38,563 nucleotides of DNA from a virus: the IMG/VR virus record IMGVR_UViG_3300032242_001265, positions 1 through 38,563 of that record; one strand, written 5' to 3'. Position 1 is the first letter of the stretch. The number at the start of each line of letters is the position of its first letter. The notes under the pieces are model-generated. The model was not told the origin of the DNA and ran no database searches. It saw only the letters and a program-made list of their open reading frames with translations. This document shows positions 31,270-37,891 of the stretch, piece after piece. Position numbers and translations under genes: made by a program.

Positions 31270-31679
31270 TAGAACGGCATGAAGTCGCGGTATTTGCGAG
31301 CATCATCTTCATCGATGCTTCGAGCCGGTGTGTTTTCTGGCTGGCTGCTCTCGCCATCGCGCGCTGGTCGGTGAGTGAGCGCCACGACCGCATCATCGAT
31401 CTGGAGCGCCTGACGCTTCTCGCCATCCTTGTCGTATGAGCGTTGGATCAGAGTGCCGGTTGCCATGATAGACGCGCCGGTGGTGAATAGGATCTCTGGT
31501 AGTGATCCCCAAACGCTGACAGAGAACCAGATCGTTTCCCCATCTGTCCATTCGCCGTTCTGTTTGATGCGCGGAGTGTGTCCAACCGATAGGTTGGTGA
31601 TCGTTTTACCTGACGGCAGCTGTCGAACCTGTGCAGGCTTTCCAAGGTTGCCGGTGATTGTTATTGTGATGTTTGCCAT
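31269..31679 (-). CDS. ssb: single-stranded DNA-binding protein, 136 aa
   Basis: OB fold with ITITGNLGKPAQVRQLPSGK, WFSVSVWGSLPEIL, SIMATGTLIQRSYDKDGEKR and an acidic, disordered tail ending DFMPF, the tip that binds partner proteins in bacterial SSBs. Coats ssDNA in replication and recombination beside Bet and RusA. GGAAGG is 7 nt before the ATG. Confidence 0.93.
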   Translation of the reverse strand: MANITITITGNLGKPAQVRQLPSGKTITNLSVGHTPRIKQNGEWTDGETIWFSVSVWGSLPEILFTTGASIMATGTLIQRSYDKDGEKRQALQIDDAVVALTHRPARDGESSQPENTPARSIDEDDARKYRDFMPF

Positions 31680-31693
31680 CGATGTGCCTTCCG

Positions 31694-31825
31694 TTATTTG
31701 TTTACTAGTTTGCGTTTGATTGGATCGAAGATCTTTGGATGTTTCTTGTTGGCTTTGCCGTTTGGTCGATCATCGTTTGCGCCCTTGGCTTTCTGCGCCT
31801 GGCCGCCGGATTTAGATTTCGCCAT
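31694..31825 (-). CDS. small Lys/Gly-rich basic protein, 43 aa
   Basis: MAKSKSGGQAQKAKGANDDR ... KRKLVNK: about a third Lys/Arg, disordered, probably nucleic-acid binding. Starts 14 nt inside the WhiB gene with GAAGG 6 nt upstream and ends just before ssb. Spacing and ribosome site support it. Confidence 0.65.
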   Translation of the reverse strand: MAKSKSGGQAQKAKGANDDRPNGKANKKHPKIFDPIKRKLVNK

Positions 31826-32090
31826 TTGTTACCTTCTCTTTCGTAATAAATCTAGCATGTTTTTTGAGCATCTGCTGACGATCTGTTGGAGTGAGCGCAC
31901 CCCAAACTCCGTCAGCAACTTTGGTCTCGAGCGCGTATTGTGCACAGGCATCCATGAGCGGACAGGTTTTGCAGATCTCCACGCACTCCGCTTCGAACCA
32001 TTGGTTAAAGAAGATTTCGGGATCGATCATCGGATTGGCGCATGACGCTTTTTTGTCTCCAAGCATAAATCGTGGGATCAGATCAATCAC
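31812..32090 (-). CDS. whiB-like: WhiB-family Fe-S transcription factor, 92 aa
   Basis: Four-Cys cluster site: Cys17, then CKTCPLMDAC (Cys40, Cys43, Cys49), followed by the GVWGALTPTDRQQM turn (61-74) that contacts sigma factor, and a basic tail. WhiB proteins are confined to actinobacteria and their phages, so this fixes the host phylum. GTG start at 32090 with GGAG 7 nt upstream, overlapping the rusA stop. It may redirect host RNA polymerase to the phage promoters that lack a -35. Confidence 0.92.
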   Translation of the reverse strand: MIDLIPRFMLGDKKASCANPMIDPEIFFNQWFEAECVEICKTCPLMDACAQYALETKVADGVWGALTPTDRQQMLKKHARFITKEKVTNGEI

Positions 32091-32499
32091 AACGGATCTC
32101 CAAATCCGTGCGCGCGATCTCCGCATACTGTTTGCTGGCATAGATCCAAACAACCTGCGCATCATCCTGCCAGACCGCTCCGGATTGTGTGATCGCATCT
32201 AGGCAGTAGCGCACGATCTTGTCGAGATCCGGTTTGACAGTAGGGTTCTTGCGCGTCACAGTTTTTGGTCGCTCCATGTAATGAGCGATCAGAACCTGCG
32301 CGGATGCATCCTTGGCTAGTCGCTCCCAACCATTTGATCTGGCTGCCATGGCGATCAGATCGGATGCTTGCTGACGTGCTTTTTTCAGACCGACAGCTGC
32401 TTCCGTCATCACGATCTTGCCGTTGATCATGTAGGCGTTTTTTGATCCCTGCGGTTTCGCTGGTGGGATCGAGATCCGGATCGCTCTGATGTTAGCCAC
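32083..32499 (-). CDS. rusA: RusA-type Holliday junction resolvase, 138 aa
   Basis: Cuts four-way DNA junctions. The RusA acidic core is present: NPTVKPDLDKIVRYCLDAI and AVWQDDAQVVWIYASKQYAE, with catalytic Asp residues in the DLD and DD positions. Length is typical (about 120-140 aa). GTG start overlapping the stop of the zinc-ribbon gene (GTGGCTAA). Works with Bet, SSB and the Cas4-like nuclease. Confidence 0.9.
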   Translation of the reverse strand: MANIRAIRISIPPAKPQGSKNAYMINGKIVMTEAAVGLKKARQQASDLIAMAARSNGWERLAKDASAQVLIAHYMERPKTVTRKNPTVKPDLDKIVRYCLDAITQSGAVWQDDAQVVWIYASKQYAEIARTDLEIRCD

Positions 32500-32659
32500 G
32501 ACCCCATCCTGTTCCGCGAAAACTGATCGCCGGAGATGTCCAGATCCGTTTCATGGCCTGGTCGCAGTTTGCGCATTTTGGCGCATCTGATTTGTCGTGG
32601 ATTGATCGCTCGATCTGCATGATCGCAGAGCATTGATCACATTGGTAGTCGTATGTCAT
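32492..32659 (-). CDS. FmdB-type zinc ribbon protein, 55 aa
   Basis: MTYDYQCDQC, then CANCDQAMKRIW and SFRGTGWGRG: the layout of FmdB-family regulatory zinc ribbons (YxYxCxxC ... CxxC ... GxGW). Function in phages unknown. The start TGATG overlaps the upstream stop. Confidence 0.8.
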   Translation of the reverse strand: MTYDYQCDQCSAIMQIERSIHDKSDAPKCANCDQAMKRIWTSPAISFRGTGWGRG

Positions 32660-32922
32660 CAGAAATGCACTCCTTGGTAGCCGTTCTCACGATAGTCGAT
32701 GCTCTTGATCGGCTCACCGGTCATGCAGCTCAACCAGGCGCTCTGGTTTTCATCCCACCAGATCAGACCGATCTCTGCGAGTTTGGCTGTGATCTTGTCT
32801 GTTTGAAATCTGCGCCCAGATGTAAAACCCATCTTCCAGCGAGCGCGCTCCGCATCATGATCAGATCCGGCGAGCATTTCTTTCATGCGCGCTAACCATT
32901 CGTCTGTGGTTTGGCTTTTCAT
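32659..32922 (-). CDS. hypothetical protein, 87 aa
   Basis: MKSQTTDEWLARMKEMLAGS, then a helical basic middle (AERARWKMGFTSGRRFQTDK) and IGLIWWDENQSAWLSCMTGE. No known domain. The ATG at 32922 forms ATGA with the upstream stop. Sits in the recombination operon. Confidence 0.7.
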   Translation of the reverse strand: MKSQTTDEWLARMKEMLAGSDHDAERARWKMGFTSGRRFQTDKITAKLAEIGLIWWDENQSAWLSCMTGEPIKSIDYRENGYQGVHF

Positions 32923-33158
32923 GGGATCAGTTTCATGGCATCGACAGCATCGAGAACAGTTTGCAAAGCAAACCATGTTGGCGATTTTTTGCTGATCACG
33001 CTCTGCTGTTTGACGATCTCTCCAATGATCTGCAATCTCATGCTCTCGCCGGCGGCCGTCATGATCGGGATTGCAAAGTCGTGTTCCTTGCGTGTCAGAT
33101 CGATCTGGTGTCCAGAAATAAACGTGATCCTGATCATGCGTTTTTTGAATAGCGACAT
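32919..33158 (-). CDS. hypothetical protein, 79 aa
   Basis: MSLFKKRMIRITFISGHQID; beta strands first, helix at the end. Not recognised. AAAGG is 4 nt before the ATG. Lies just after the Cas4-like nuclease gene. Confidence 0.7.
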   Translation of the reverse strand: MSLFKKRMIRITFISGHQIDLTRKEHDFAIPIMTAAGESMRLQIIGEIVKQQSVISKKSPTWFALQTVLDAVDAMKLIP

Positions 33159-33167
33159 GATGCCTTT

Positions 33168-34082
33168 CTATTTTACGTTTAGGCGAACGCTTGGCTCGCC
33201 GGTTTTCATCGGGATCGGCTGATCTCCGAGTAGCGTTTTGACCTGATCAAGATCTGGCGTGGATCTTCCGTTGATGCTAGACCAAGAAACCTTGATCCCA
33301 TCCATGGTGATCCCAGCGATACCTTCGAGCGCTGTTTTGGCGCTATCCTGTTCCGCTTTTAGTTCCTTAAGTTTGGCAGAGATCTCGACATACGCTTTTG
33401 CAGCTCGCTCCGCGTTTTCGTCTGTGATCGGCGCTCCGCTCATGTCGGCTGTTTTGCCAGAGCAGAGCGTTCCATAAAACTGGCAGTAGCGTTGGCAGAA
33501 AGATGCTGGCTCGCGTTCCGGCTCTGGCGCATCTTCGAGTGTGCGAATGTTTGCCAACCAGGCCAATGCTTCTTCAGCGACCGCCGGATCGTAAGGTTCG
33601 GAGTAGATCTCGATGTCGTTCTCTGTGCCGTCTCGCGGAATGCCGACCAGCGTCACAGTTTTGACATCGATCGCCGGATCCTTCAACTGCATCAGCAGAT
33701 AGGCGTAGGTTTGGATCTGCCAGCGCTTCTGCTTGGTGACGAAATAATCAACGTTTTTGAGCGTGATCGTTTTCCAATCGACAACTTCTCCGGTCGCTGG
33801 ATTGTAGTAGTCGATGGTCGCTGGCGGATAGCCATCGATCTCTACGCGATACTCAATCAGCACTCCGGTGTTGTGGACAGCCTGCTCGATCATTGCGTGG
33901 ATTGCTGTTCCCATGATCGCCGGCAGGCGCAGAGTTGTGTTAGTGCCTGCATCTCCGCGAGCCATGTGCCAGACTTTGCGTTTGCAATCTCCAAGGCTGC
34001 TAACCCCGATCGCGGTCTGTTTTGATCTGGCGCGAGAGTTATCCCATGCGACTAGTTGATCGATGAATGTTTGTTTCTCCAT
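33168..34082 (-). CDS. Cas4/RecB-like PD-(D/E)XK exonuclease, 304 aa
   Basis: AIGVSSLGDCKRKVW starts with the N-terminal cluster Cys. MGTAIHAMIEQAV, VEIDGYPPATIDY, EVVDWKTITL (core Asp...Lys) and KRWQIQTYAYLL follow the PD-(D/E)XK order with a QxxxY motif. FCQRYCQFYGTLC (about 195-207) supplies the other Cys for an Fe-S cluster. The last 80 residues are an added helical domain. Likely the 5'-3' exonuclease partner of Bet. TAATG overlap with the upstream gene. Confidence 0.85.
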   Translation of the reverse strand: MEKQTFIDQLVAWDNSRARSKQTAIGVSSLGDCKRKVWHMARGDAGTNTTLRLPAIMGTAIHAMIEQAVHNTGVLIEYRVEIDGYPPATIDYYNPATGEVVDWKTITLKNVDYFVTKQKRWQIQTYAYLLMQLKDPAIDVKTVTLVGIPRDGTENDIEIYSEPYDPAVAEEALAWLANIRTLEDAPEPEREPASFCQRYCQFYGTLCSGKTADMSGAPITDENAERAAKAYVEISAKLKELKAEQDSAKTALEGIAGITMDGIKVSWSSINGRSTPDLDQVKTLLGDQPIPMKTGEPSVRLNVK

Positions 34083-34336
34083 TAGTTCCTTCTTCCAAGG
34101 GTTTTGGTGAGATCGTAGTAAAAGTGATCGTCACCGGTTTTGCAAATCGAGCGGTCGTGTTTTGGCAGCTCGAAAAGTTGATCGACTACGCGGTAGCCGA
34201 AACGGATGGAGTATTCCCAGCCGTTGAGTTGCATAGTGCCAAACGCGATCTCTGACGCCTTTAGCGCGCTCTGTTCTCCAACCGCTACAGACTTTATGTA
34301 TGCGGCCAGGCGCTCGCGGATCATTTTGTTGCGCAT
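34082..34336 (-). CDS. hypothetical protein, 84 aa
   Basis: MRNKMIRERLAAYIKSVAVG, then FGTMQLNGWEYSIRFGYRVV and a charged C-terminus. Alpha/beta, no motif recognised. GGAG is 7 nt before the ATG. Second gene of the P3 operon. Confidence 0.7.
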   Translation of the reverse strand: MRNKMIRERLAAYIKSVAVGEQSALKASEIAFGTMQLNGWEYSIRFGYRVVDQLFELPKHDRSICKTGDDHFYYDLTKTLGRRN

Positions 34337-34340
34337 CCGA

Positions 34341-34757
34341 TCACTCCGCGTAGAAAGCGGTCGATGCCATCTGCGACCAAGTGTGCGAGATCATGCGCTC
34401 CGCAAGCACTGTGATCTCGCTCGATGAGTTGATCCAGCCGGCGCTTAAGATTGTTGATGTGATCTCTCTGCGGATCTCTGCCATCAGTTCGGCATTGAAG
34501 TCAATGAATTCTTCGCCGGTGTGGTTCTGCGCGTATTCTGCTAGGCGAGCGCATCGGTAGTCTGCCATCTGCTTGACGCGGTAGTTTACTCTGCGCTCTG
34601 CATCGATCCAAAGCAGGCGCTCGACCTGAAAGGTTGTTGCAAAGGTTTTGCCATCAGCCATGGCTGCCAAAAGATCAGCGCGCTCCGCTTCGAGTTTGTT
34701 GATCTCTTTCTCCATGCGGTCGCTAAGGCTGATGATGCTGTCGTTGTTTCCAAACAC
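34341..34757 (-). CDS. helical early protein, first gene of the P3 operon, 138 aa
   Basis: After the N-terminus MFGNNDSIISL there is a coiled stretch (SDRMEKEINKLEAERADLLA), and helices to the end. GTG start at 34757, chosen because AAGGGAG lies 5 nt upstream and because the promoter dyad lies just beyond; the longer frame would run into the promoter. Function unknown; very early expression expected. Confidence 0.75.
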   Translation of the reverse strand: MFGNNDSIISLSDRMEKEINKLEAERADLLAAMADGKTFATTFQVERLLWIDAERRVNYRVKQMADYRCARLAEYAQNHTGEEFIDFNAELMAEIRREITSTILSAGWINSSSEITVLAERMISHTWSQMASTAFYAE

Positions 34758-34784
34758 TTGTTGCTCCCTTGTTTTATTCAGTTT

Positions 34785-34853
34785 CAGCGTTTGCTGATAA
34801 TTACAATATAGAGCCAAGAGAGATTTGTTTCAGCATCTTTCGCAAAGTTTTTT
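34785..34853 (-). promoter_or_regulatory. early promoter P3
   Basis: AAAAAACTTT (34853-34844), 38 nt, -10 TGTAAT (34805-34800), dyad CAGC-AAAC-GCTG (34796-34785), then AAGGGAG and GTG at 34757. The box carries the dyad CTTT-GCG-AAAG (34847-34837), shared with P2 as CTTT-CGC-AAAG. Spacing from box to -10 is identical to P1 and P2. Confidence 0.7.
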
Positions 34854-34865
34854 CAGTTTCTTTTT

Positions 34866-35317
34866 GCCAGATCCAGCGAGCTGCACTCTGCAATTCTCTC
34901 CAGCATCTCGATCCCTTTTCAGCCGGAAGGATCTGGAGAGTAGGGAATGGCTTAGAGCCAGCCACTCCCCACTCTGTTCAGCCGTATAGGCCTATCGAGC
35001 GTTTTCATGGGGATCAGCCACTACAACTGATCCGACAGCGCCATGCGCTACATGAAACCCTTTCGGGCGCGGGTATCCGGCTATCCGTTTAGAAACCTTC
35101 CATGCAGCTCTGCTTTTCCCTTTGAAGCGATCATCCAGAGCCAACTAATCTAGATGCGCAAAACCCACAACGCTCTAACCGCTGGTATCCCCGAAAGTCA
35201 ATCGTGGGAAAGTTGACTTTGCGACAGCCTAACGATCTCTGATCTCTGTCGGCGCTAATGCATCATCAGCGACTATCTATGAGAGCGGAGATCCTTGCCG
35301 ATCGCCGGTCTGTTTGT
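34866..35317 (-). ncRNA. candidate structured RNA or long structured leader, about 450 nt
   Basis: No gene fits this gap. In minus-strand RNA order: 8-bp stem 35220-35213/35201-35194; CCC-GAAA-GGG (35067-35058); AGCGC-ATG-GCGCT (35049-35037); 7-bp GGATCAG/CTGATCC (35033-35011); a 15-bp stem 34974-34960/34952-34938 with 7-nt loop; and CCAGATCC/GGATCTGG (34936-34929/34874-34867) closing a final domain. The 15-bp stem has two G-U pairs on this strand that would be A-C mismatches on the other, which sets the direction. No terminator is visible, so it could also be a leader read into P3. No known RNA class recognised. Confidence 0.55.
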
Positions 35318-35323
35318 AAGCCA

Positions 35324-35353
35324 ATCCTAAAGATGTCTTGGAGCGATCTGCAA
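35324..35353 (-). promoter_or_regulatory. possible promoter for the 34866-35317 RNA
   Basis: TTGCAG (35353-35348), 18 nt, TAGGAT (35329-35324) on the minus strand, just after the stop of the Nmad1-like gene. Reasonable hexamers and spacing; unsupported otherwise. Confidence 0.4.
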
Positions 35354-35362
35354 AGCGAGTAT

Positions 35363-35692
35363 TTATTCGGGCCAGGCCTTGTCTAAAACCATGAGCGCGA
35401 TGATCGCGTAGTTTGCCAGATCCACGAAACTGTCGCGCAGGCTTTCGTTCTGTGGCTGCGCTCCAGTATCGATTAGGTGATTGATCCTAGCCTGCTTGTC
35501 GTGCATCCTGACGCGCAGACCATTGAGAGCGCCACCAGGCGCGCGAGAAATGTTTGTCGGGCCGTAGTCCAAATGTTTCTTGATCAGCAACTGCTCCGCT
35601 TCGGCGAAGCGTTTGTGCAGCTCGATTTCAAAGGCGCTCTGCGCCGGCTCTGGTTTAGGATCGCTGTTCTGTGCGCTGATCATCGTTGCCAT
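35363..35692 (-). CDS. Nmad1/DUF1599-like protein, 109 aa
   Basis: HLDYGPTNISRAPGGALNGL, VRMHDKQARINHLIDTG and LRDSFVDLANYAIIALMVLD follow the DUF1599 pattern, which I recall as nucleotide modification associated domain 1. Its chemistry is unproven, but the family was named for its neighbourhood with DNA-modification genes. Here it directly follows the split C5 methyltransferase (38-bp overlap) and ends the P2 operon. AAGG is 5 nt before the ATG. Confidence 0.8.
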   Translation of the reverse strand: MATMISAQNSDPKPEPAQSAFEIELHKRFAEAEQLLIKKHLDYGPTNISRAPGGALNGLRVRMHDKQARINHLIDTGAQPQNESLRDSFVDLANYAIIALMVLDKAWPE

Positions 35693-36590
35693 CTATGCCT
35701 TCTAACATTTCGGAGATACCAAGAAGTTGCAATGCTAACATAGCCTGCTGTGGCACTACGCCGTTTCCCAGCGCTCGCAGTTGATCGGCTCTCGAGATTT
35801 CAACATCTGTTACCCAGCCGGCAGGGATACCCATCATCCACTCAGCAAAAGCCGGGTTGAGCCTTGGCGCTCCATCTCTGCCATCGTTGCGCGTTGGCTC
35901 CGGAGCTACTCTGCCGATCACTCTCTCCCAGCGTTTGATTGCTGGTTCGAACCTACCCCAGTTAGTAGCCAGCACTTGATCTTCGATGCGAGATTTTGGT
36001 GCGCCAGCGTCGATTTGCTTTTGTGTTCCTGGGCTTGCTGATGCGCGCGGTGTTCCGATCAACGGAATGTTCAATTGAAGCGAATCAGATCTTTCTATCG
36101 TGGTGGCTTCAGCTGCAGGTTCTAGATTATTGATCACATACTCTCGCAGGTTTGAGTAGCCGGCAGGCTGGCGCTCTTTGCTCTCCGCAATCTTTTCAGG
36201 TGATCTTGGCGGTAGGCTGTCCATCGTGTTGGGTGTTGGCAGTAGGCGCATCTCTGACAGATCTCTGATCTGATCTGATAGTCGAACTTGATGATTTCGC
36301 TCGCGCGCAAGACTTTCTCCAACAACTCCACCAGCTGCTTCGTCGGCTGCAGGCGTTCTAAAGAGCGCGGATGGTGCGATTTGCGATGATGAAAACTCTA
36401 AGCCGATTGTGGCAAGATCCGGCATCGGAAGCGCGTAGAGCGATCCATTTACTGTCATAGCCGACATCGGAAAGACTTCCTGATACAAGACCCATGGCTC
36501 TGAGAATAGGCTGTCGTTCGTCATAGACCATACTTGCAGGATCGAGTTCCATGTTGCTATGGGCGTGCGTGTTGAGTAGTCCGCGGACAT
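35655..36590 (-). CDS. C5-cytosine methyltransferase, C-terminal (target-recognition) polypeptide, 311 aa
   Basis: Carries the second half of a C5 methyltransferase: a variable target-recognition region with LLPTPNTMDSLPPRSPEKI, then RLNPAFAEWMMGIPAGW (243-259, motif IX) and RALGNGVVPQQAMLAL (272-287, motif X). No catalytic Cys. ATG at 36590 with GGTGAT about 8 nt upstream. The first 77 residues overlap the end of the catalytic polypeptide in a different frame. Together they recall two-chain enzymes such as M.AquI. The alternative is a +1 frameshift at CTT TAG (36363-36358), giving one chain of about 425 residues. Confidence 0.85.
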   Translation of the reverse strand: MSADYSTRTPIATWNSILQVWSMTNDSLFSEPWVLYQEVFPMSAMTVNGSLYALPMPDLATIGLEFSSSQIAPSALFRTPAADEAAGGVVGESLARERNHQVRLSDQIRDLSEMRLLPTPNTMDSLPPRSPEKIAESKERQPAGYSNLREYVINNLEPAAEATTIERSDSLQLNIPLIGTPRASASPGTQKQIDAGAPKSRIEDQVLATNWGRFEPAIKRWERVIGRVAPEPTRNDGRDGAPRLNPAFAEWMMGIPAGWVTDVEISRADQLRALGNGVVPQQAMLALQLLGISEMLEGIDGNDDQRTEQRS

Positions 36591-36933
36591 TTTCGATAAT
36601 CACCAATCTTGGTTTTAGGGTTTCAATTGCTTCTAACATTTCGATCCATAGTCCAGATCGTGTTCCGGCTCCCAGCCCGGCGCGTTTGCCAGCCAAAGAA
36701 AGATCTTGGCATGGGAAACCGCCGGTAAGAATGTCGATCGGTTCTACCGAGTTCCAATCGACAGCTGCAACATCTTTGTAGTTTGGTATGCCGGGAAAGT
36801 TGCGTTCCAGTATTGCGCTTGGCGCTTTGGCGTTTTCAACGTGCCAGACGATCTTTCCGCCGGTCATTTGTTCGACCGCAAGATCCAGGCCGCCGTAGCC
36901 GGAGAATAGGCTTCCGATTTTTAGGCTAGTCAA
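36358..36933 (-). CDS. C5-cytosine methyltransferase, catalytic polypeptide, 191 aa
   Basis: Motif I KIGSLFSGYGGLDLA (residue 5 on), motif IV DILTGGFPCQDLS with catalytic Cys75, motif VI VIIENVRGL (Glu114) and motif VIII SCHNRLRVFIIA, all in order. It stops right after motif VIII, without target-recognition region or motifs IX and X, which are in the overlapping frame 36590-35655. I chose the TTG at 36933 because it overlaps the upstream stop (TTGACTAG); a longer TTG start at 36996 is possible. It methylates cytosine at C5 together with the other half. Confidence 0.88.
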   Translation of the reverse strand: MTSLKIGSLFSGYGGLDLAVEQMTGGKIVWHVENAKAPSAILERNFPGIPNYKDVAAVDWNSVEPIDILTGGFPCQDLSLAGKRAGLGAGTRSGLWIEMLEAIETLKPRLVIIENVRGLLNTHAHSNMELDPASMVYDERQPILRAMGLVSGSLSDVGYDSKWIALRASDAGSCHNRLRVFIIANRTIRAL

Positions 36934-37138
36934 TGTCGATCCAGTTGCTTCTGATCGATAGCACAATGAGATAGATGAGCGCGATGAGAGCGCCAATCGC
37001 TTTCACTGTCAGCCCGATCAGATACCATGGCTTGCCAATGTTTTCGATCGCCTGTCCAGCGATGCCAAACGGAGCGAGCAAAAGGCAAAAGAATGCGATT
37101 CGGACAAGGGTTCGGATCAGCAAGGCGGTTTTGCTCAT
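36926..37138 (-). CDS. two-helix membrane protein, 70 aa
   Basis: MSKTALLIRTLVRIAFFCLL, then a second hydrophobic helix (LIGLTVKAIGALIALIYLIV) and a short polar end. Two membrane segments with an N-terminal positive charge. Early membrane protein; superinfection exclusion or host takeover are possible, an extra holin less so given its operon. ATGA overlap with the upstream gene. Confidence 0.75.
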   Translation of the reverse strand: MSKTALLIRTLVRIAFFCLLLAPFGIAGQAIENIGKPWYLIGLTVKAIGALIALIYLIVLSIRSNWIDID

Positions 37139-37368
37139 GCTGTCACCTGCTCGATCTCTACGATCACGATTTCATCTGCGGAGAGTTTGCCGGAGAGCAT
37201 CTGCATCGCGGAGTGCTTGGCGTTGAGCGCTAGGCGCAGGTCGCGCGCTTTACGCAGGATGATCCAGTTGCCGTCATCGCCTAGCCATGCCACGATGTAG
37301 GCGAATGGTGTTCGGCTGGTGATCTGCAGCGTTTGTCCGTCTGGCATTTGTGCGTTTAGTGTGAGCAT
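37135..37368 (-). CDS. hypothetical protein, 77 aa
   Basis: MLTLNAQMPDGQTLQITSRT, then FAYIVAWLGDDGNWIILRKA and a helical, acidic end. Alpha/beta, not recognised. The ATG at 37368 is preceded by AAGAAAG, which is better placed than the longer frame. Confidence 0.7.
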   Translation of the reverse strand: MLTLNAQMPDGQTLQITSRTPFAYIVAWLGDDGNWIILRKARDLRLALNAKHSAMQMLSGKLSADEIVIVEIEQVTA

Positions 37369-37379
37369 TTTGTTCTTTC

Positions 37380-37589
37380 TTAGTTGATGCGGAATGATCC
37401 GCGAATAGAGTTGGATGTGCTGTTGTCGGTGGCGAGCCATGTGGCGATCCACGCGTCTATGGTTTCATCGAGCGTCATGCCATCAGCCTGCATTTGCCAG
37501 TTGCTGGTGTGCGCTCCGATGCGTCTGAAAAGGTTGTCTGGTCGGATCTCGATCTGAACGCCGTTGCGCTCGATGATTTTGTTTGCCAT
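37380..37589 (-). CDS. hypothetical protein, 69 aa
   Basis: MANKIIERNGVQIEIRPDNL, then a helical DETIDAWIATWLATD. Start set by TGATG overlap with the previous gene. Not recognised. Confidence 0.7.
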   Translation of the reverse strand: MANKIIERNGVQIEIRPDNLFRRIGAHTSNWQMQADGMTLDETIDAWIATWLATDNSTSNSIRGSFRIN

Positions 37590-37789
37590 CAGCGCACCGT
37601 TGCCGTTCCGATGGTGACTTCTTCGATCCATAGATCAGCGCTGGCTTCGCTCCATGTCAGCGTCGCAAAGCGGTCGCTCATGGTTTTCAGAAACTTCTTT
37701 CGCAAAAGGTCTCTGGCTTCGTCTGGCGTGTTGCCGTAGCCGGCAAACTCCCAGTTGCGGGTTTCTAGTCTGGCAATGTAGATCTGCAT
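37589..37789 (-). CDS. small early protein, first gene of the P2 operon, 66 aa
   Basis: MQIYIARLETRNWEFAGYGN, then TPDEARDLLRKKFLKTM and a strand-rich end. AAGGGAG is 6 nt before the ATG. First gene after P2; function unknown. Confidence 0.8.
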   Translation of the reverse strand: MQIYIARLETRNWEFAGYGNTPDEARDLLRKKFLKTMSDRFATLTWSEASADLWIEEVTIGTATVR

Positions 37790-37812
37790 TTATTTCTCCC
37801 TTGTTTTTTCGC

Positions 37813-37881
37813 GAGCCGGTTGGCTCATCTATACTTTAGCAAATAATAAACATAAATAAAGCATCTTTGCGAAAGTTTTTT
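37813..37881 (-). promoter_or_regulatory. early promoter P2
   Basis: AAAAAACTTT (37881-37872), 38 nt, -10 TATAGA (37833-37828), dyad GAGCC-AACC-GGCTC (37826-37813) over the predicted start, then AAGGGAG and ATG at 37789. The box starts 11 bp after the metK stop and carries the dyad CTTT-CGC-AAAG (37875-37865). Confidence 0.75.
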
Positions 37882-37891
37882 ATCTTTTTTT

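Noticed and set aside
34769-35092. 107-residue plus-strand frame in the noncoding gap
   Set aside because: No ribosome site, covers promoter P3 and the 15-bp stem, and the composition is unlike a protein.
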